Shown here: one piece after another, positions 47,283-59,439 of the stretch
How positions within the stretch are numbered: position 1 is the first letter of the stretch
Layout of the letters: every line of letters starts with the position of its first letter
Source: Podospora bellae-mahoneyi
Taxonomy: Eukaryota > Ascomycota > Sordariomycetes > Sordariales > Podosporaceae
NCBI RefSeq assembly: GCF_035222275.1
Contig: NC_085882.1
Coordinates: 2,363,501-2,427,500 of the forward strand
Length of the DNA: 64,000 nucleotides
Direction: 5' to 3'
Position numbers and translations under genes: made by a program
The notes under the pieces: model-generated
Told to the model about the DNA's origin: nothing
What the model saw: the letters and a program-made list of their open reading frames with translations, nothing else
The model's database searches: none

Positions 47283-48487
47283 GATTTCAGTGTTCTGTAT
47301 GCCCTATCCTCCTCTCCTATCCCTTCCGAGCTCGCAGCTGTCCCTCTTTCTGCTCGTGTGTAGGCGCAATTCGAAAGTCGCAATAAGTCGGCCGGTATAA
47401 GTCAGGGGCTCGGTTTGTCGAGATGCAGTGTACGTCACCGCTAGTCTTCTTCTCGTTCGTCGTTCGCGGGGAAGTACACACAAATTCGCAATCTTCCACT
47501 CCAGCTACTCGTCAAGTTGCTATTGTTGTTTATTCAACTTTTGCTTTCGCCCCCCCCTTTCTCGCGATTCAAGCCACAACGGTTCGTTATAAGAGCGAGC
47601 ACGGCTCGGCCGCTCGGGATCCGGTTCGTTATTGGGCAACGTGTACAAACTGGTCGCATGAAACAAAAGAAAACTAAAGCTTATTTCTGCATCCGCAAAC
47701 CAATAGTAAAAAAAAAAAAAAAAAGCTGGCGCAAGTGTTGATTATGTACCTCAGTTCAAAAAAGAAGATATAGAAAAACGAGTGTCATGAATTGGAAATT
47801 TCCCAAGAAACCAAATGTCTCGCCAGTTACAGAATGCCAGGTCAATTAGACCCCTGTCAGATGATGCTGCGTTGCGCTACACACGGCACCTTGCGGAGCT
47901 AGCTAGCTTCCTCACAGGCTCTCACTCAGCCCCTGAACGGGGACCGCTTCGCAGGATGCGGCTGCTGCGCGTCCCGAAAGAGTGGACTTGTTGCCCGGTC
48001 TTCTGGAACACTGAAACACTCCGACCGACCCGACGATATCCGCTCTGGTCTCATTCACAAGTCCCAATCTCACTGAGGTGATGTTAAAGAAGCTTATTAT
48101 TACTTATTTCTCTAGCGCTACCAAAATGGCGGGACCTAACTCAAAATGCCCCTTTTATAACCGATCATAAAGATCGTCGAGTGAACATCCTCAGCCGAGG
48201 AGTCGAGACAGGAGGTGGCAACGTCCACGCTCCTTTTCACGGGGTAGGAATCAAATCACAATCTACCCAAGCACGACTCGGCTCCTCTCCACTGGGCCAC
48301 TCTCTTCCAAAATAAAAAGTGCCAGTTGAATCGAATTCAAGAGGCGACTCGTTGAGTCTTGTGTGGGTTCAACCAACGACTGCCCTATTCCAGACAGCCG
48401 GTCTGTGATTTCCCCCATGTCTTGTGCTGCGATTCGAGCACATCACTCTTCTCCAAAAACACACTTGAATGTTGTTACAATGTTCCT
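47283..48487. other. Intergenic region with a tRNA-like relic
   Basis: Transporter promoter and 3' flank of the protease. It contains a 17-nt A run (47708-47724) and the tRNA-like element near 48236-48308 listed separately. No protein gene seen. Confidence 0.5.
48236..48308 (-). repeat. tRNA-like element, possible SINE or tRNA relic
   Basis: On the minus strand a pol III A box TGGCCCAGTGG (48289-48299) is followed 42 nt later, start to start, by a degenerate B box GATTTGATTCC (48247-48257), close to tRNA spacing. A five-base-pair anticodon-arm-like stem (CCGAG/CTTGG) lies between. The acceptor stem does not pair, so this is not a working tRNA. It could be a decayed tRNA or the head of a tRNA-derived SINE. 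No clear tail or target-site duplication was found. Confidence 0.35.
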
Positions 48488-50134
48488 TCACACCGCCATC
48501 ATGGCCCAAGCGACCAGAGCCCAGGCCAAGGTAAACACGACACCTCCTACTTTGCTGCCACCAGAGACCGTCTTTGGAGTTACCGTCTCAGCACTTGTCT
48601 CGCCAGTTGCGCTCCCGGTAGATCCAGGTACGACAGGCCGACCATCTTCGCCAGTCGCCACAGCACCTGTGTTGCCCGTGCTCGTCGGCTTGGGCGGGGC
48701 TGCCTTGTTTGCAAAGCCTATTCGCATGTTGCCGTTGTCGGCGTCGAACACAGAATAGACATTCTTGAGGAAAACATCCCCCATAATCCATTCGCCAGGC
48801 CGAAAACTAGGTAGATCGATATAACCATAGATACGGCTGAGACACTTGTCATCTACGACTTGGGCCACCCAGTCCTTGGCTGGAATCTCATATGCGACAC
48901 CTCCAAAAGTAACTTTGAATGCCGTTTTGGTTTCGCAGGGGACGATATACTCGGTGTAGGCCGGCTTCTCATCCAGTTTGGCCCCGGGAACGAGCTTGAA
49001 GAGCTCCGCGACGTCGGACGGCGACCCAAAGATGTATGTTGTTCCGGTGTCGATGATGGCTTTTGTAGAGTTGAGTTTGGCCTGTTTTCCGTCGAACGAA
49101 AAACCCTCGATGGGAATGACCCACTCGCCCTTCGCCTTGTGCTCCGTCGTGACGTCGGCGTACTTGATCTCACCGACATGCTTGGCCGGGTCAATGCCGC
49201 CGAAAGTGGCCTGGCCGTCGTTCACGCCGTCCGAATCTCTGTTCATGCTGATGGCAACGATCGGCTTGAGGGCGTTCTGTTGCCTGACCTCCTTGAAAAA
49301 ACTCCCAGTGACAGAGTGGCCCATCCCCAGACCCAGAATGCCATCAAAGGCATAATGTCGCAGTTCTTCTGCAGTATGGTTGGCCACACCAAATTGAACA
49401 TTGACAGTCTTCCCCGCCAGCACCATGTTATCCCATCCCACAACACCTGTGACATTACCTGTGCCATAGTTGATGAAGAAGTCATCAGCTTGATTGGCCT
49501 TCCAAGACGTTGATGTTGCCGTGTCGAATCTATCGTGAAGGCGGCAGGCATATTCCGTGCAGTCGGTTCCCATGACCCAAGTGTTGCCCGCACCGGTGTC
49601 CAAAAGCATATACAATGGCGTCTTCTGGGAGCCGAGCTCAACCCTGATAAAGTAAGAAAAGTCGGGCCCGTATTGATAGATGCCGGTGCTGCCTTCTGAT
49701 GTCGGCTTGATGGGGTGGGAAATAGGGTACTGGTTCCCTGGCACGTAGTTCTTGTCGTCTTTCTGACTTCGGGCACGCACTGCAGGCGGTCCTCCGAACT
49801 TTTGGGCGACACGGGCAATAGCCACTGCTACACGATCAAAAGGTTCAGACTCATCGTCAAGCTAGAAACACGGTCAATATCATGTCCGGTGGGCAATCAA
49901 GGCGACAGCTCAGGAGCGACATACAACTTGTCTTGGCCTTGCAACCAAAGGGAACGTGACCACCTCGCCGCCATTGGACCTCGCCGAGTGGCCGCCATGC
50001 TTCCGCGTCGTCTTGGTGAAAGGACCACAATGGCCGGTAGGATCGCATTGGTCGTCGGGAATGAACACAACAAAGGCGTTGGCAGCGGCAACCCAAAGTG
50101 CGAGCTTTGTAAGAAAAGACGTCGGCCTCAACAT
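48488..50134 (-). CDS. Secreted or GPI-anchored aspartic protease
   Basis: Pepsin-family (A1) endopeptidase. Exons 49925-50134 and 48488-49861 (63-nt intron, donor GTATGT, phase 0) encode 527 residues. A signal peptide covers about residues 1-20 (MLRPTSFLTKLALWVAAANA). A propeptide of about 100 residues precedes the mature enzyme. The two catalytic motifs are LLDTGAG (Asp158) and AIIDTGTT (Asp341), each followed by the expected hydrophobic-Gly partners (FDGILGLGMG, EWIMGDVFL). A Ser/Thr/Gly-rich stalk and a final hydrophobic stretch (SGGSKVGGVVF... to the C-terminus) suggest a GPI anchor, as in yapsins and CtsD-type proteases. Cell-wall or membrane location is inferred. Confidence 0.9.
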
Positions 50135-52529
50135 ATTGAGAGATGATCCCCAAAATCCTCACCACACTCCCTCACCAACCTTGGCGGGACGTGGTCTCTC
50201 TCTGCCAACGGCTTTCCAAAAACTGATGTCGAAAAAACTTGGGCAGCCTCGATATCGGTGACAGATGACTGGCAACGGTCAAATGGTCATTTGAGAGCGC
50301 CAGATCCGTCTTGCCGAGAAGGGAGGGTATTAAGAGGCGATTAACGATTAATTGGACAACATTGGAATTGTCGTCTAATGGTTCCTGCGGCGAGAGTTGA
50401 TGGAGACAGACGTAAACCGGACTTTTGTGATGGGGAAAAAGCAAACACCCAAAAATGACTATTCGCAGGCTATGCAAAAACGTTGAAGCTGAAAAATGAC
50501 TTTGATAAGAAACTTGCTTGCTGGAAGATGCAAAACTATGCGGAAAGATCGGAAGAATGGGAAACGCGATGATGGGGCAATGGGCGAGATACACGAGAGA
50601 CAGGAAGCCGATGTTGAAACAAGCTCTTTGGAGGTATAAAGGAAGACCCCTCGAGCAATGATGGACACACCCCGAACAAACGGAAAGGAGATGTCGGATG
50701 TGGAGAGAAAAAAAAGAAGAGGAGGGTGGCGAGCGTGGGAATAAGAGCAAGACATGGAAGGGAACGAGGCCAGATGCATTGTGGATGGAGCAGTCGGCCG
50801 CAACCACCCCTGCCTGCTCCTCTTTGGGGGGGCTTGCTGAGGGGGGGCCGACCCATGATGGTGTGCAGGAGACCAGGAACAGTTCTGGGCTTCTCCCTGG
50901 CTCGATGTTAATTGTTGGCGATTGACATGGCTATCAACCATTACCACCATAATATCCGCAGGTACCTGGATAGCGAGAGATGATGGATGAGAGATATCGG
51001 CAACGTGGAGGGGAATGTTTCCCGATTGAGCTTGTTACCTGGCTATCTCATGTATACTCATGGATGTCTTGAAATTGTCAGTTGCGGCTGCCCGCATTTT
51101 GCCCTGGAAGCCCTGGCTCTCGCTGGATGAGAAAGCGGAGTGTTTTCCTACGCTTGCAACCCTCAAATACCGTTGAATACCGCCGTCTGCAACGCCAATT
51201 GAGCAAATGACCATTGCCTTTGGGGTCGTGGTGAAGCTCTTGGGAGCTTCTTGGAAAAATGTCTTGGTGTCTCTTCTCATCTCAAAAAAGCGACGATCTG
51301 CTGGAGAGTGGAGCCGCCCCTGTCCATGTCCAAATCATCTAGCCGCTGTCTGATTGGCGGCGGTCTCGAACAAGCTCTGCAGCGCTGCTCGGCGTCTGTG
51401 TGCCGCTTGTTTTCGAGGCTCCACCCAATTTGTCCCCCAGCTTTCCCGGTCTCTGCAAAAGACCCCGAAGCCGTCCGGACTGCCATTTGATTTCTTGACA
51501 TCCCTTCCCGTCTGCAGTTCAGACAGTCAACATCTACCTCACTGTGTTCATGTCCTCTCCTGTGCATTCTTCTCACTCAGGCAAATGCAATCTCCTGAGA
51601 ATACGAACTCCCACAGCAACCAACATAAGCCAGTACTTCTCTTTCTGGAAATTTCATTTCAAGGATGCAATATTGGGAGGGTGGCAGCCGTGGGAAACGA
51701 ATCTGACAGGGGGGAGCCGCCGGCCTGTGCGCCCCAGATAACGTCCTGAACCCGGATCCCTGCGTGGCGTCGGCCAAGATATCCACCAAGCAGCCAGCCT
51801 CGAACGAGCCAATCGGCCACACTCTTCTGCGCCTGTGTGAAGCATCACCACCACAACAGACTGATCCAGAGCCTCAGCTTGTCCTCTCCCATCCGGCCAG
51901 CTGAACAACAAGGCGGCTATCAATGTCTTACTTTTGGCTGTTTGGCATCATGGCTTTTGACAATAACAAACAGTTTCATGTTTGACCATCGCGCTTGGCA
52001 CGAGTCTGCGTAGGTGAAGGTCCCCTACCTAGATCAGCAGAGCCCCCTTCCTCGGTGGAGAATGGTAATTTCTAACAAATACCCATCATGACCTCATGAG
52101 CATGGTGTGTGATTAACCCACGAAAATGCCCAAGCTCGTCGTTAGGTAAGAGGGGAATGGTACATTGAAGCTGTCAGTTTCATTCACCTCTCTTTTGACA
52201 ACGGTTGAACTCCTGGTTCGTATCAGGCTGAAGAAGTCGATATGCCTTCAGCTGGTCTGACGTGTCAGTTTACCTGATATCCCGCTGAGGGTCTCTCTGT
52301 ATGAATAAGAAGTTTGGACCATCTTACCAGTCTATGGTATGGAGAGTTTCTTTCCGCTCGTCTCCGGTTTTCTCAAGCCGATCCGTTTGATAGTCATAGA
52401 GATCTGCCCGTTGGTGGAAATTCTCCTGTCTTCCACACCTGGACACGCGGACAGCAACGTCACCTCAACTGACACCTCAACTCCCATCCTAAAACAATGG
52501 CTCTTTCCATCCGTAACGTAACTGTCTCA
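50135..52529. other. Intergenic region
   Basis: 2.4 kb holding the protease promoter and the 3' flank of the PTAR1-like gene. Minus-strand frames around 50172-50950 overlap one another in three frames, are rich in Ser/His/Leu and have no domains, so they are not called. Nothing else supported. Confidence 0.45.
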
Positions 52530-53534
52530 TTAGCCGCGTCCTCTGTCTGCTGATGGACTCCGATATGTCTCACACCACTCCACCGCCCTCCTCAACACCG
52601 CCTTGTCTGCCACCGCCGTCGTCTCCATCTCCAACAGCTCCTTTTGAATCTCCAAAAACCTAGAATAAGCCTCCTCCGTCATGACACCCGCCGCTGCCAA
52701 AGTCGGCAAAAACACCCAGACAGACTCGTTTGACAACCGGAGAGCTTCGACCAGATCCAACACCTTGGCTATCACCCCCGGTGCGTCCTTGTCGCGGCCG
52801 AGGAGAAAAGACAGGAATGACCACCCTGATATGTCGGTGTGATTCTGAGCGCACCAAGTCTGGACTATTTCCAACAGCTTCCCACGGTTGAAGTTGTTGT
52901 TGCTGATGTTGACCAAAAACCTGGCGTGACACCAAGCGTAGTAGTTCCGGGGATGTCTCTCCCCAGCCACGCAGACAATCCTCTCGATATCACCCGTGAC
53001 TTCAACTGACAGACCATACTTTGCGTACTGGGTGATGAGCCACCGCCGATGACTCCATAACACGGGGGATTTGGTGTGTCGGTGTAGTCTGCTTGTGAGG
53101 AGACTGTCTACCGTCCTCTTTTCTTGTTCCAACACCGTTCTATGGTCAGAGTTTTGCCTTTGCAATTCTGACTGGAGAAGTCGTTTTCTGGTGTTGGCTG
53201 CTGTGAGGTGCTCGGGGTCGAAGAGGAGGATGGTGAATGTGGCGGAGGATATGTCGTCTGAGCTGAAGAAGGAGGGGTCGGTTTGGTAGGCTCTGAGACG
53301 GGTCCGGGCGAAGACGAAGGATTGGACTAGGGCGAGTTTGGAGATGGCGATGAAGTTGTTGTCTCTGAGGATGGTTTGGCCGGGGGGGAAGTGGAACTCT
53401 TTGAGGATTTCGATTTCGAGGAGGGTGGATGGGGAGGAGGGGAGGGTGAGGGTTTGCGTTAGTTCTTCGTATACTTGTTGTAGGTTGACGGACTTGAGGT
53501 TTGCGGCTGTTTTTGGGTCTATGGCTCGAGACAT
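52530..53534 (-). CDS. PTAR1-like prenyltransferase alpha-repeat protein
   Basis: Single-exon gene of 334 residues. It contains PPTA helical repeats: LWSHRRWLITQYAK (about 159-172), HPRNYYAWCHARFLVNI (about 193-209) and DISGWSFLSFLLG (about 233-245). These are the Trp-containing repeats of protein prenyltransferase alpha subunits. The divergent spacing and length fit the PTAR1 group, whose human member is the alpha subunit of geranylgeranyltransferase type III acting on the SNARE YKT6, rather than RAM2 or BET4. That function is by analogy. The ATG at 53534 starts the frame. Confidence 0.8.
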   Translation of the reverse strand: MSRAIDPKTAANLKSVNLQQVYEELTQTLTLPSSPSTLLEIEILKEFHFPPGQTILRDNNFIAISKLALVQSFVFARTRLRAYQTDPSFFSSDDISSATFTILLFDPEHLTAANTRKRLLQSELQRQNSDHRTVLEQEKRTVDSLLTSRLHRHTKSPVLWSHRRWLITQYAKYGLSVEVTGDIERIVCVAGERHPRNYYAWCHARFLVNISNNNFNRGKLLEIVQTWCAQNHTDISGWSFLSFLLGRDKDAPGVIAKVLDLVEALRLSNESVWVFLPTLAAAGVMTEEAYSRFLEIQKELLEMETTAVADKAVLRRAVEWCETYRSPSADRGRG

Positions 53535-54030
53535 TTTGAGCGGCTGTATTTGGGTTGCTGGTAAGAGCTTCAGGGATAGATTGAGTGTGAGATAGTCAGG
53601 TTGAGTGTGAGATGAGGCTGGTGAGTTCAGGCTTGGCTTAAGGCTGCCTCGAGAGAAGGATGATATGTGAAAGAGGCGGGCAAAATAATCCAGCTGTACA
53701 GTAAGTGGTGTTTCTGAGCTTGAGTCCCATAAACCCCCCTTTCAAGACTGGATGTTAAAGATAGTAGGTGATTGGCCCAAGGTGAAGCCATCAAGCCCCC
53801 AAGCTGACCTTGTGAAAGCTACCTACTCCAACCCTAACCCTCTGCTGAACGCCACGCCACGTATCCCGCCTGTGGGTCTGAGCTGGCAGAGAGAGCTCCG
53901 TCATTGTCACGTTGATTTCTCTTCCCAATGCTGACAGTCGAACCCCCCAACAAACAAAACATACTACGGACATGACCGCAACTTTAGACCGCTAGTTGTA
54001 AACCGACCAGCGCGCTCATACTCCCCAAAG
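53535..54030. other. Divergent intergenic region
   Basis: About 500 bp with the promoters of the PTAR1-like gene (-) and GET1 (+). Nothing else supported. Confidence 0.5.
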
Positions 54031-54804
54031 ATGCCATCTCTACTACTCATCATATTCGTCACCGAGCTGGTTGTCCAGCTGGTCAACACCCTCGGCGCAA
54101 CCACCATCAACGATTTGGTACGCTGGCCTTCTCTCTGCGATGCCCCCCCCCCCCCACCATGCCATGGCCGCCCTCGGCAAACGATCATATGCTGACAAGA
54201 AAAACCCATTGATAGCTATGGAGGATATACCTTACCCTACCGACATCGCTCTCGTTAGAGTTTGCACAACAGCGAAAGAAGCAAAAAGAATACCTCGCCG
54301 TTCGACATGAGCTGAAGGCGACGAGCAGTCAAGACGAGTTTGCCAAGTGGGCGAAACTCAGGCGCCAGCATGACAAGCTGTTGGAGGATCTTGAGAAGAA
54401 GAGTAGGCGATCACTACATATGGGTTGGAAGGGACGCAGTTGCTAACTTCTGCGTTTCTACAGAGGCTTCGCTCGAGGCAGCCCGCACCAAGTTCGATCG
54501 AACCCTCACGACCACCCGCACGGTCTCGACCCGCGGCGTACAGTGGTTCCTCCCCTTCTGGTACAGCAAGGAGCCCATGTTCTGGCTCCCCTACGCCTGG
54601 TTCCCCTACTATGTCGAATGGTTCGCCTCTTTCCCCCGTGCGCCAATGGGTAGCGTCAGCATTGTGGTTTGGCAATGGGCTTGCACCGCCGTGATCGCTC
54701 TGATGATTGAGGCGGCCACAGCAGCTTTGGTGTATGTTGCTGCGAAGCAGTCACAAAAGGTCAGGCAGCCTGTTCCAGCGCAGTCGGAAAAGAAAGATTC
54801 ATGA
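54031..54804 (+). CDS. GET1: GET1, tail-anchored protein insertase subunit
   Basis: ER receptor subunit that, with GET2, takes tail-anchored proteins from GET3 and inserts them. Exons 54031-54117, 54216-54402 and 54464-54804 encode 204 residues. Helix 1 is at about 3-25 ([19 protein letters not shown]). The cytosolic coiled coil spans about 45-105 and carries basic [16 protein letters not shown], which contacts GET3. Helices 2 and 3 lie at about 140-190 and include [19 protein letters not shown], conserved in fungal GET1. Intron 1 (98 nt) contains a 13-C run at 54143-54155. Splicing is needed to join NDL to [16 protein letters not shown]; unspliced frames stop. Confidence 0.9.
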
Positions 54805-55546
54805 ATGGGACATGTATGATGTTGCGAAGGTCAGGAAGACCATGACAGGATTACACATAGGCATGGGGCACAAACAAAAGTAGTAATGGATAGAGAAATA
54901 AAATGTCTCTCACAATTTGACGCAGATAATCTTCATGGCCGGAGCTGGAGTTCTGCAACACTACGTGAGATGACTCTTGGCAGAGTCCTTGGGCTCGATC
55001 TAGGCTCCCTTTTGACTTCTGCGACCATGGGGAAAAGATTCGCAGAAGCTTCGAAAGTGCCAACTGGTATTGAAAGTGGGGGAGGTCAGTAGAATATCAC
55101 GCGCGAAGAGGGATCGGGACTGAGATGAATCGTTGTGAGTATATTGATTGCTGTATTGGCACGATTGAAGAAACAAAGTCGGTTACGAATGGTGTCCGTT
55201 ACAGTCGCTGAAGCCGAAGAAAGTGGTTGGTTTGTGAAAAGGTAGAAAAGGTCAACAGAAATTCGCCAGTCAAAATTTATATTTTCCCTCCAAGGCTGCG
55301 TACGGGTAAAAGTGGGTACGTTTGCCGAGACTGCCACCCAGCGGCAGCCTTGCATACAATGGTGGGACACGACCGCATTCAACCCTTGGCTCGTCATTGA
55401 GCAATTGTCAGCCTCGTCAACCACCTGGCATCTTGGTGTCGCAAACAACAGAGATCTTGACAACGGGGGTTTCCACAAACGCGCAGGCAAAACAACGGAG
55501 AAATCGAATCGCGCATGCCGCCCGATCAATAAATACACCAGACAAG
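54805..55546. other. Intergenic region
   Basis: GET1 3' flank and promoter of the membrane-protein gene at 55547. Nothing else supported. Confidence 0.5.
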
Positions 55547-56767
55547 ATGGCCATAGACTGGGGGACGTACGTGTATCTCTTTCTCTTTCTCCCACGCCCC
55601 CAAACCTACCTCTTAAGCTCCAGCTAACAAGTTAACAGCATCAAATCCCTCCTCATCTTCTTCGGCCCCCTCCTCCTGCCCAAAGCAATATCCTACTACC
55701 GCTCCATCCGCGCCACCTCCCAAACCCACCGCCTCAAAATCATCCCCCTCTCCCCCTCCCTCACCCGCGCCATCGCCATCCTCTCCGCTGTGGCAACCAC
55801 CTTCCTCCTCCGCGCCCTCCCAATCTTTTCCCCAGAAAACATCTTCGCCATCACCCAATCCCGCCTCCAGATCCCCACCGAAGTCTTGTTCAACCGATTA
55901 TCCTCCCTCAGGGAACTGCACACTCTCACCCCGCTAGACCTCGCCCTCAAAGCAAAATTCACCTCGCTCGAGTCAAGACTGTTGTACCTCCAGTTCGGAC
56001 CGGATGTCCTAGGAAACTGCCCCTTTTGCAAGAGCGACGATCCGACAAGTTATTTGTATTATGCCATCCCGAGTATTTTGACGCCCCATGTTTTTAATCT
56101 GGTGGTTATCACGCTGGTGACGTCGAGTTTGTTTTCGGGGGAAAAGGCGGCTGGTTGGCGGACCCCGGCGGCGATTGCGAGTGTGGTGGTGGCGGTGCTG
56201 GATTTGTATTTGACGAGCAGTTTTAACCACCAGTCTAACTCGAACAAACTACGGCTGCAGGATCTGGATTTGATTTTTTGGAGTTCGAGGCTGATGAGAT
56301 TTATTTCTCTTGCCATGTTGGATATATTTCTTGCGTTGGCGATATATCTTACTGGGACGAACAGGGCGTTTGTCACGCCGCCGTCACCGGCGGAGAGGAT
56401 AGAGAGTGTCTTGAAGGGGTTGGGGAATATCAAGGGGAAACTGAATGCGGCGGGGGTGGTGAAGAATACGGTTACCAGGGATGAGGGGTTGAGGGGAAGG
56501 AGTAATGGGTATTGGGCGCATGAGGTGAGGTTGACGAGGGAGATGATGGAGGAGGAGGAGGTGGTGAGGGGGATGAATGATGCGCTGGAGAATAGGCTGG
56601 ATGTGAGAAGTTTGGAGAGGGATGCGGAGGAGTATACTAGGGGGGTTTTGGGGGGGTTGATGGGGTTTAGTAGTCCTACGGCGGCAAGTGGGGGTGAGGC
56701 GGTGCCGGGTACGCCAACTACTACGACGTCGTCGACGACAGCAGGTGGGCACGTTAAGGAGGAGTAG
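55547..56767 (+). CDS. Conserved fungal multi-pass membrane protein
   Basis: Exons 55547-55566 (20 nt, MAIDWGT) and 55639-56767 (intron donor GTACGT) encode 382 residues. Helices are at about 8-27 (KSLLIFFGPLLLPKAISYY), 45-67, 165-185, 195-213 and 238-258. A CPFC motif follows the phrase LLYLQFGPDVLGNCPFC. The tail is rich in Glu, then Gly/Thr/Ser. I recognise it as a family conserved in filamentous ascomycetes that is sometimes labelled chorismate synthase in databases. Nothing in the sequence supports that enzyme, and I give no function. The short first exon is supported by phase and by the join WGT-IKSLL. Confidence 0.75.
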
Positions 56768-57143
56768 ATGGTGGTATCTTGGGTAATGTATGATGATTTA
56801 GCGAGCGAATTCTTCTGGCGTTTAAGGATAATATTAATTGTTATATCAAGAGAGTCTGGTGGTGATAAAGTGCTTCAAACCAAGTTGAATGCCTACAACA
56901 CCTAACCCTTATAATTTCGGAAGATAAACACCAGCACTACAAAACTCATGTCTTTTGATCTGCCCAAACCCAACAAAAAGAACAACATGCCACATGCCAT
57001 GAATAATCCATGTCTTTGATGCAATATCATGGTACTATAACTACCATCCTCCGTTTCATGGATACCTATATACAAACCAGCTACCAATAAGCTATATTTT
57101 GTTATCTTTCCCACCCGTTTCCCTTCTTCTTCTTTCACGAAAT
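56768..57143. other. Convergent intergenic region
   Basis: 3' flanks of the membrane-protein gene (+) and RUD3 (-). No gene seen. Confidence 0.5.
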
Positions 57144-59439
57144 TCAGACACCTGGCCTCGTCCCCGCACTACTAGCACTATCCTTCCTCGACCCCTTGCC
57201 TCCCCCACCCACACCCGCCTCATCCACGCTCCTCTCCAAAAAGCTCGCCCAAAGGTCGCTCAAGCTCTCCCCTCTTTCTTTGGGTGTCACCCCCGCAAGC
57301 GAAGCGTTCTGATCAGCAAAAAACTCGCTGTTCAACGCCGGCGAACTAGGCGTGCGATGGAACGGTGAGGTGGGAAGGCGCAAACCTCCTGAAGCGCCAG
57401 GGCGGGAGAGACCGGCTTTTTCGCGCTGTTCCTCGCTCCACCCGAGAAAGCCGGCCATGACCTGCAGGATCTGGAAGCGTTTGGGGTCTGAGCGGTCGAG
57501 GGTGAGGAATTGGAGGAAGTGGTTTGTTACTAGTTGTCTGTGGGAGATAATTAGTGGTTATCGATCGGCTGGGGAGAGAGGGGGGGGCATACTTGTCGAT
57601 CATCTCCTCTGGCTTCGTCTTCTTGATGTACTTCAGTGCCTTGGTCAGGTGGTCGTTTAGAACGATGGCTTCGTGACGAAGTTTGCCAATGAGAAGGTTC
57701 TTTTCCTTGACCTCCTTTTCAAAGGAGGCGGTCCGTTCGAGTTCCTTGGAGAGGGTTTCCCTTTCTGCTTCGGCCTCGTTGGCTTTTTGCTCGGCTTCCT
57801 GAACTCGCTTCTTGAGGGATTGGACGAGCTCTTCATTTGCTTCGACAATGTCCCGGAGTTCCTTCTTGCGAGCGTCTTGGATCTCTTGGAGGGCTCGCTG
57901 AAGTCTATCCACCGCTTGGCTTTGGACATCTCGGTCCCCGACGGCTCTTTCGTAGCCTTCTTTTGTGGAGAGCAATTCCTCTTCCAACTCGGAGACTTTC
58001 TCGGCGAGGAGTTCTCTTTGGGAGCGTTCTTCCATGGCGATGACCTCCCATTCTCCCATCGCGGTGGCTGTGCTTTCCAGCTCTTCTCTTAGCTTCTTGG
58101 CCAGCCTGTCCAAGTCATCTTTTTCCCTGTGCCAATTTTGTTGAGACAGATTGGATCTGCTTCTCAGGCTTGTCAACTCCCGCCCTTGTTCCTGAACCTC
58201 TTGCTTCAGCTGCTCCGTCTCCTCCCTTTGGGACTCGATCTGTTGCGTGAGCTGGTCATTCTGCGCTTCTAATTCCTCCACCCGGTCCTTCGCCTCTTCC
58301 AGCTCGGCCTTGTCGCGCTTGAGGCGCTCGCCGAGGGTCTCTTTGATCTTCTCAACGCGACCGAGAAGGGTCTGGTATTGGGTTTCCGCATGGTCCTTGG
58401 CGGATTCGGATTCTTCGAGGTCGGCTTTCAGCTGGGTAATCTCTGTTGACTGAGCTTCCAATTGCTGGCGAAGCTTCTCTACCTCTTCTCGGAGAGCCGA
58501 GTTATCTGGTGAGGAGGACATGGTGGCTTCCAGTTTGGTGTTGATGCTGGGTGGTTGCGGGGGCGTCGTCGTTTTCTCTGTTGGTTTGTGTTGGTGGCCG
58601 TTTGTGTCGGCATGACCGTTGGCTGGGGGTTCCTCCTCTGGCTGTTCAGGCTCGGGCTCTTCCTCCGGCTCTACTATTTTCTCGGGTTCGTCTTCTGGCT
58701 TCACAGATTCGAGCCCCTCGTCTGCTAGCGGAAAGGTGTGCTCGAGCTTATCTGGCGGCGGGGACAAGGGGCTGCCTGGCGCATTCTACCCAATGGGTTA
58801 GTACACCTTCAACGACATGAAACCCACGGTCCCGAGGCCGGTAGTAGGCAAGGGGAGGGGGCAAATGACCAGAGTTCCAAACATAGTAGGTTGCGCATAC
58901 CAGAGTTTCTGGCTCTTGAGACCGGGCGCTCTCAATGCCATCCTTTTCTCCTGGTGGTGGCTCTCGTTGCTGCTTCTGCGCCGCTACGCTGCTGCTGTTG
59001 TTGTTCCCGTTGCTGCCCTTCCCGCCGTTGTTGGTGTTATTATTATTGTTGTTGGTGTTTTTCTTCTTCTTATGCCTGTTCTTCCTGCTAGGAGTGGTGT
59101 TTGAAGATGCGGTCGAGGCGGGAACTAATGGTGGTGAATTACAACAATTGCATGATTAGCGCAAAATGCACGTCAAGGGGAGATCTAGGCCTCGTCATAG
59201 AAGAAGAAATAGGAAAAAAGACAAGATGGCAAGGTGATAGGTTCCGGTATATGCATGTATTGTAACAGAACATAATCGTAGGGTCTCCCCGTCGGACCAG
59301 TTGCGGTCTGGCCACTTGCACTCTTTCAGGCCCTTCGCTTGCTGGGCGGTGGTGCTACCCCCAGCAAAGCCCACATGGGGGACATACCTGGTGCTGTTGA
59401 TTGGACAGAGCTGCCCTTCGGCGCGGAAGAAGAGGACAT
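57144..59439 (-). CDS. RUD3: RUD3-like golgin with GRAB domain
   Basis: Coiled-coil tether of the cis-Golgi, recruited by Arf1. Four exons: 59388-59439, 58901-59124, 58785 down to 57593, and 57144-57537, giving 620 residues. The N-terminus is low complexity (RKNRHKKKK, Asn-rich; Glu/Pro-rich at about 105-140). A long coiled coil spans about 170-450. The Arf-binding GRAB/GRIP-related region at about 450-520 contains LIGKLRHEAIVLNDHLTKAL and, across the last intron, QLVTNHFLQFL and DPKRFQILQVMAGFLGW. The first exon was found by phase: donor GTATGT after codon 17 joins exactly to the TTAG acceptor at 59124. The final 100 residues are Ser/Pro-rich. Confidence 0.87.

Noticed and set aside
47708-47724. 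17-nt A run as the tail of a retroposed copy or of the tRNA-like element
   Set aside because: It is over 500 bp away, on the wrong strand for the tRNA-like element, and no retroposed gene body adjoins it.
50172-50950. Minus-strand frames of 106-211 codons
   Set aside because: Three mutually overlapping frames of Ser/His/Leu-rich low complexity without domains.
55547-56767. Chorismate synthase label for the membrane protein
   Set aside because: The sequence has several transmembrane helices and none of the soluble enzyme's motifs; the label seems to be a database carry-over.
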